Below, in pieces: positions 40,086 through 43,227 of a stretch of DNA of 43,227 bases (the first letter of the stretch is position 1; every line of letters begins with the position of its first letter). The notes under the pieces are model-generated. The model ran no database searches. It had not been told where the DNA came from and saw nothing but the letters and a program-made list of their open reading frames with translations. This DNA comes from Mansonella perstans (taxonomy: Eukaryota; Nematoda; Chromadorea; Rhabditida; Onchocercidae): the NCBI GenBank assembly GCA_037074765.1, contig JBAMDO010000314.1, forward strand, positions 1-43,227. The letters run 5' to 3'. The translations under genes and the position numbers were made by a program.

Positions 40086-40612
40086 GAGCTGCAATCACTC
40101 TTCCCCCGTGTGAGGTGAATTCCTCAGACGATATCGAAGTTATGATTTCGAATAGCTTTGGATCGGCAATCCTTCGAGAAAAATTGGCGATAGCAATTGA
40201 AAATCAACAGTATGTTGCGAAATTCTGTGATCTTTTTCATATGTGTATAGATCTGAAGCATATTGATGTGCTGCATACATTACATCAAATTGCGCGCAGT
40301 TCATTCATCGCGATGTTCTTTCTGAAATTTTACTCAGTGAAAAATAATTCAAATATATTGTTGAGATGTTAGAGTATGATTCAGCTGAATCTAAACCGCG
40401 AAAACACCGTGATTTCTTATTTTAAAAAGCCTGATTTCGAGAAGTATTGCTCATCTACAACAATTAATTACGCCAAAAGATTCATCAGACTTACGGAGTT
40501 CAATATGTTCAGGATATCTGTTTGCCAGCACCTTCTTTGCTTGAAGAGAATTTGTTATTTGTTCTGAACATCTATTTACTCTTCAGTCGAGTGAATATTG
40601 TTAGTTTGTTTC
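40086..40612 (+). pseudogene. smk-1: PPP4R3/SMEK (smk-1) pseudogene fragment
   Basis: PPP4R3 is a regulatory subunit of protein phosphatase 4. The conserved SMEK domain can be read here for about 175 residues. It begins LPPCEVNSSDDIEVMISNSF, then REKLAIAIENQQYV and HMCIDLKHIDVLHTLHQI. After a frameshift near 40280-40295 it continues as YIVEMLEYDSAESKPRKHRD, LRQKIHQTYGVQYVQDICLP and FSRVNIVSLF. In that second frame, stops occur at 40345-40347, 40423-40425, 40432-40434 and 40465-40467. No GT-AG intron removes them. The homology runs without introns, which suits a retrocopy, although TTCTTCTGCAG just before 40086 resembles a retained splice acceptor and leaves a genomic fragment possible. Confidence 0.85.
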
Positions 40613-40739
40613 ATTTATTATATTCGTATATTTTATCAAATAAATGAAGCTTAATGATACAACAACAATATATCATTGATAAACTTTTTTTTCTAACAAA
40701 GTGATTTAAATTTTTTTTTAAAATTTAAGGAATTGCTGT

Positions 40740-40874
40740 TTAATGAACACAGTGTTGATGAAAATTAAGATGTAATTTATGATCAAAACTTTTTTGACAC
40801 ATTTGACAACGATAAGTGCTGCATTGCTGTTGTCGTTGTTTCTGTTGTTGCTGTTGTTGTTGTTGTTTTTGTTT

Positions 40875-40930
<56 letters not shown>

Positions 40931-42351
40931 GCTGTTGTTGTTGTTGTTGCTGTTGATGAGTTCGACGCACGTGACTATCATGCGCTGCATGCGACGCAAA
41001 TGATTTACCACAAATAGCACACTATAATTATTATTTATCACGATGAGAGGAAATTTTTGGGTAATATCAAATAATATTAAATGGAAATTTATTGAATAAT
41101 AATTCTAAATCATGCGTCGTTATGATCATTGACCATTAAATACTTATCATATATTCCTATCATTATTAGCGTTAGCTACATAGTTGCTATAATGAATAAA
41201 CAATCTAAAGTAGTAGAAATTTAAATAATCAATTAATTAATTGTATGATCGGATAAATAAGTGAAGAAAAGGAATTTCAAGATTTAATTCATTTTCTTAC
41301 TATATTCTTGTTTAATTCAATCTATCATCATTCATTATTATTATTAGTAGGATGCAGCTGCTAAAATTTCTAAAATTTCAACATTGTATGATTTAGAAAA
41401 AAGTGTAACACCTTCACGTACCTGAAATGGTCTTTCACCACTATGTTGACGTATGTGCGTACGAAGGATACTACTTGCCGTGAAACTTTTACTGCAAAAA
41501 ACGCATTTGTATGGTCGTTCACCGGAATGCACTCGAAAATGCTAAAAGAATTAATCCAAAAAGTTTTCGAAGAAATTCCAAGTTAAAAAAAATTAATCTT
41601 ATGGAAGTATAGCTTGCAATAATACATTTTATATTTACTTCTAATTTATTAACTGAATTAAATTGTCAGTAGTTTTATTAAATTCTGAATTTTATCTCTC
41701 GAACCGTCCTTCTATTTTTGAAAAAAAAATAGTTACTAACTTACTTATGAATTAACTAGTTGAAGTAATGATGCAATTGAATTTCATGACTTTAAATTTT
41801 ACGGAACAGTGTTGTTTATTTTTATTGAAATGCTATACTGTTAGAAATTAAACAGTTACTTAATTTTTAAAAAAAAATAAAAAGTTTCAATCATACTTTG
41901 CTAAGACTTGATGATTGCGAAAATGATTTACCACATGTGGAACAAACGTGAGGCCGATGATTTTCATGCACATGCAATATATGAATCCGTAATCGATCAC
42001 GTTTCTCGAATGATCTATGATTTATAATTCATCATTTTTCTAAATTAGCTCATTATCTATCATTATTGCTTAATAAAATTTAAAATTTAATCTTTTGGAA
42101 AAAATTATGAAAAAAAAGAGATTCAAATCATAAAGTGCCATAAAATAAATTTTTTATTTCAGTTTTCTATGAAAAAATTTAGTAGAACTAAATTTGAAAA
42201 TTAAAAACAAATTTTCAATATACCGTGGACAAATCGTGCAGCGAAATTTACGATCACCATGATCAACACATCTTGTATATTTGAGATGCTTCTCACGATA
42301 ATATGCGTAAGTAAACATTTTACCACAACGATCACATTTATAACCGCCAAT
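40740..42351 (-). CDS. C2H2 zinc-finger protein with poly-Gln tract, 3' part
   Basis: A probable DNA-binding nuclear regulator. Exons (minus order) are 42224-42351, 41897-42014, 41422-41541 and 40740-41021, in consistent phase, giving about 215 residues. An extra small exon at 42561-42599 is possible, and the true 5' end is not found. Fingers in order start [10 protein letters not shown] (its last ligand looks like Cys rather than His), [67 protein letters not shown] and [16 protein letters not shown]. Linkers between fingers 3-5 are HSGERPY and HSGERPF. The three middle fingers are very regular and resemble those of PRDM-type proteins, but no PR domain is in view. About 30 consecutive Gln plus further mixed Gln/Lys separate fingers 5 and 6. 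The last codons are HQHCVH then TAA. Confidence 0.85.
40829..40955. repeat. (CAA)n trinucleotide repeat, coding
   Basis: On the plus strand it reads TTG repeats with scattered CTG and TTT. On the minus strand it is CAA/CAG with two or three AAA/CGA interruptions and encodes poly-Gln in the zinc-finger protein. All three frames stay open across it, giving spurious poly-Leu and poly-Asn readings. Its length is likely variable between individuals. Confidence 0.9.
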
Positions 42352-43227
42352 CTGTTCTACAAATTTTTTTTAAGAAAATTAAGTTTTAAATTAATTTTTA
42401 GAGAATTGGATTTTGTTTTATAAAAATTTTCAATTTCAATTTTTTTGATTATTTGCTTTATTACAATACCAAGATAAAAATGGTACAGACAGGTGAATTC
42501 AGTAAAATGCGGAATAATTAAGCAAGCAAGATATATTGACCTATTAATAGCTTGTTCTACTGGTGCAGTATAGAGATCATGATGATTGTTATTATCCTTC
42601 TGTTTACTTCATTATTATTTAACATTTAAATTATTTATTCATTTCAAAATATGTTAAGATCATCAGCATTTACTGAAACAATATGCGAAGGTATTCGTAT
42701 TATTTGAAACAGTGTCATTTTAAAAGAAAGATAAGTAAAGCATGAATTTTTTTTACTATAATTCTTTACATATTTTCTTTTTTTGAGATAGTAATTTTTT
42801 TTATTTAATAAAAAACTTTGTGAAAAAATCAAAATTAGAAATTTAAAAATTTAAATTGGGCAGTATTTCATTTATCTATTGATCAATTAATATGTTAAAA
42901 ATATTAATTAATAAATTTCCTATCTTTTTTGAATGCCGAATTATAAACCTTTTTCAGATATACCGGTCTAGAAATTTAATGCCAAACTATCAAGTAAACT
43001 AAATATCGCTTCGTACATGAATGGAACAATTATATAAGTAGTGTTTATACACATTCGTTATATTGGTAGTTATAATAGGCTGCATTTGAGGTATGTCTGC
43101 TTTGAATGTAATATTGGTACTTGAATTGAGGTCTAAATGAATACTTGAATTGGCCAAAATTGGTACTTGAAATGAAAAAAAGCGAAGTCGTCGATCAATA
43201 AACTGATATCAATTCCGTTTGTTCATT
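42352..43227. other. Upstream of the zinc-finger exons; short repeats at the window end
   Basis: The minus strand at 42561-42599 is open between an acceptor and a donor in the right phase and may be one more exon (KDNNNHHDLYTAP). The rest is AT-rich. Near the end, TTGGTACTTGAATTG recurs in three forms at about 43114, 43138 and 43159, a small tandem repeat of roughly 22-24 bases. Confidence 0.4.

Noticed and set aside
40779..41003. Plus-strand poly-Leu reading frame
   Set aside because: It is the antisense of the CAA repeat that encodes poly-Gln in a zinc-finger exon with clear splice sites on the other strand.

Overview
The window looks like nuclear DNA of a nematode, probably a clade III (filarial-type) worm. 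Base composition is strongly AT-rich. Genes are split by many introns with worm-style TTTCAG or TTTTAG acceptors. Several start codons sit only 8-45 nt after an acceptor-like site, as expected for spliced-leader trans-splicing. A broken copy resembling the nematode-specific SXP/RAL-2 (DUF148) family is also present. The species cannot be named from the sequence alone.

Layout, left to right. (1) 1-6621, + strand: the 3' part of a gene I do not recognise. Its last intron (3348-6561) holds an antisense, decayed non-LTR retrotransposon flanked by related inverted repeats. (2) 6622-12200: gene-poor, with several degenerate tandem repeats. (3) 12201-15732, +: a GPAT3/GPAT4-type glycerol-3-phosphate acyltransferase in 7 exons, including a GC-AG intron and odd intron repeats. 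(4) 16543-19539, -: CDC7 kinase in 8 exons, with an apparent 1-nt frameshift at its last conserved motif. (5) 19955-21333, +: ribosomal protein eL28, divergent from cdc-7 across a short shared upstream region that carries the most G-rich patch I noticed. (6) 21540-22969, -: a Tctex-type dynein light chain (DYNLT2B-like), convergent with rpl-28. (7) 24467-25285, -: the likely SXP/RAL-2 pseudogene. (8) 27525-34551, +: an ATAD5/Elg1-like RFC-type ATPase of about 20 exons. (9) 35349-37225, +: proteasome subunit alpha-6 (pas-1/PSMA6), with a second GC-AG intron. (10) 37226-40021: mostly non-coding, with two hairpin (MITE-like) elements. (11) 40086-40612, +: a clearly broken PPP4R3/SMEK copy. (12) 40740-42351, -: the 3' part of a C2H2 zinc-finger gene with a long poly-Gln tract between its last two fingers.

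The recognised genes are ordinary housekeeping functions: glycerolipid synthesis, replication initiation (CDC7), PCNA unloading (ATAD5), translation, the proteasome and dynein transport. They do not form a single pathway, and none are spaced closely enough to look like a worm operon. I see no evidence for a wholly new system. The more unusual points are the two GC-AG introns sharing the donor GCATGT, the three-fold repeated splice-acceptor region in the acyltransferase gene, the frameshift in cdc-7, the two pseudogenes, the retrotransposon relic between inverted repeats, and the poly-Gln insertion. Exon coordinates were derived by hand from reading frame, splice signals and remembered family sequences. 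Phases were checked and agree throughout the acyltransferase, cdc-7, rpl-28, dynein light chain, ATAD5 and pas-1 models.
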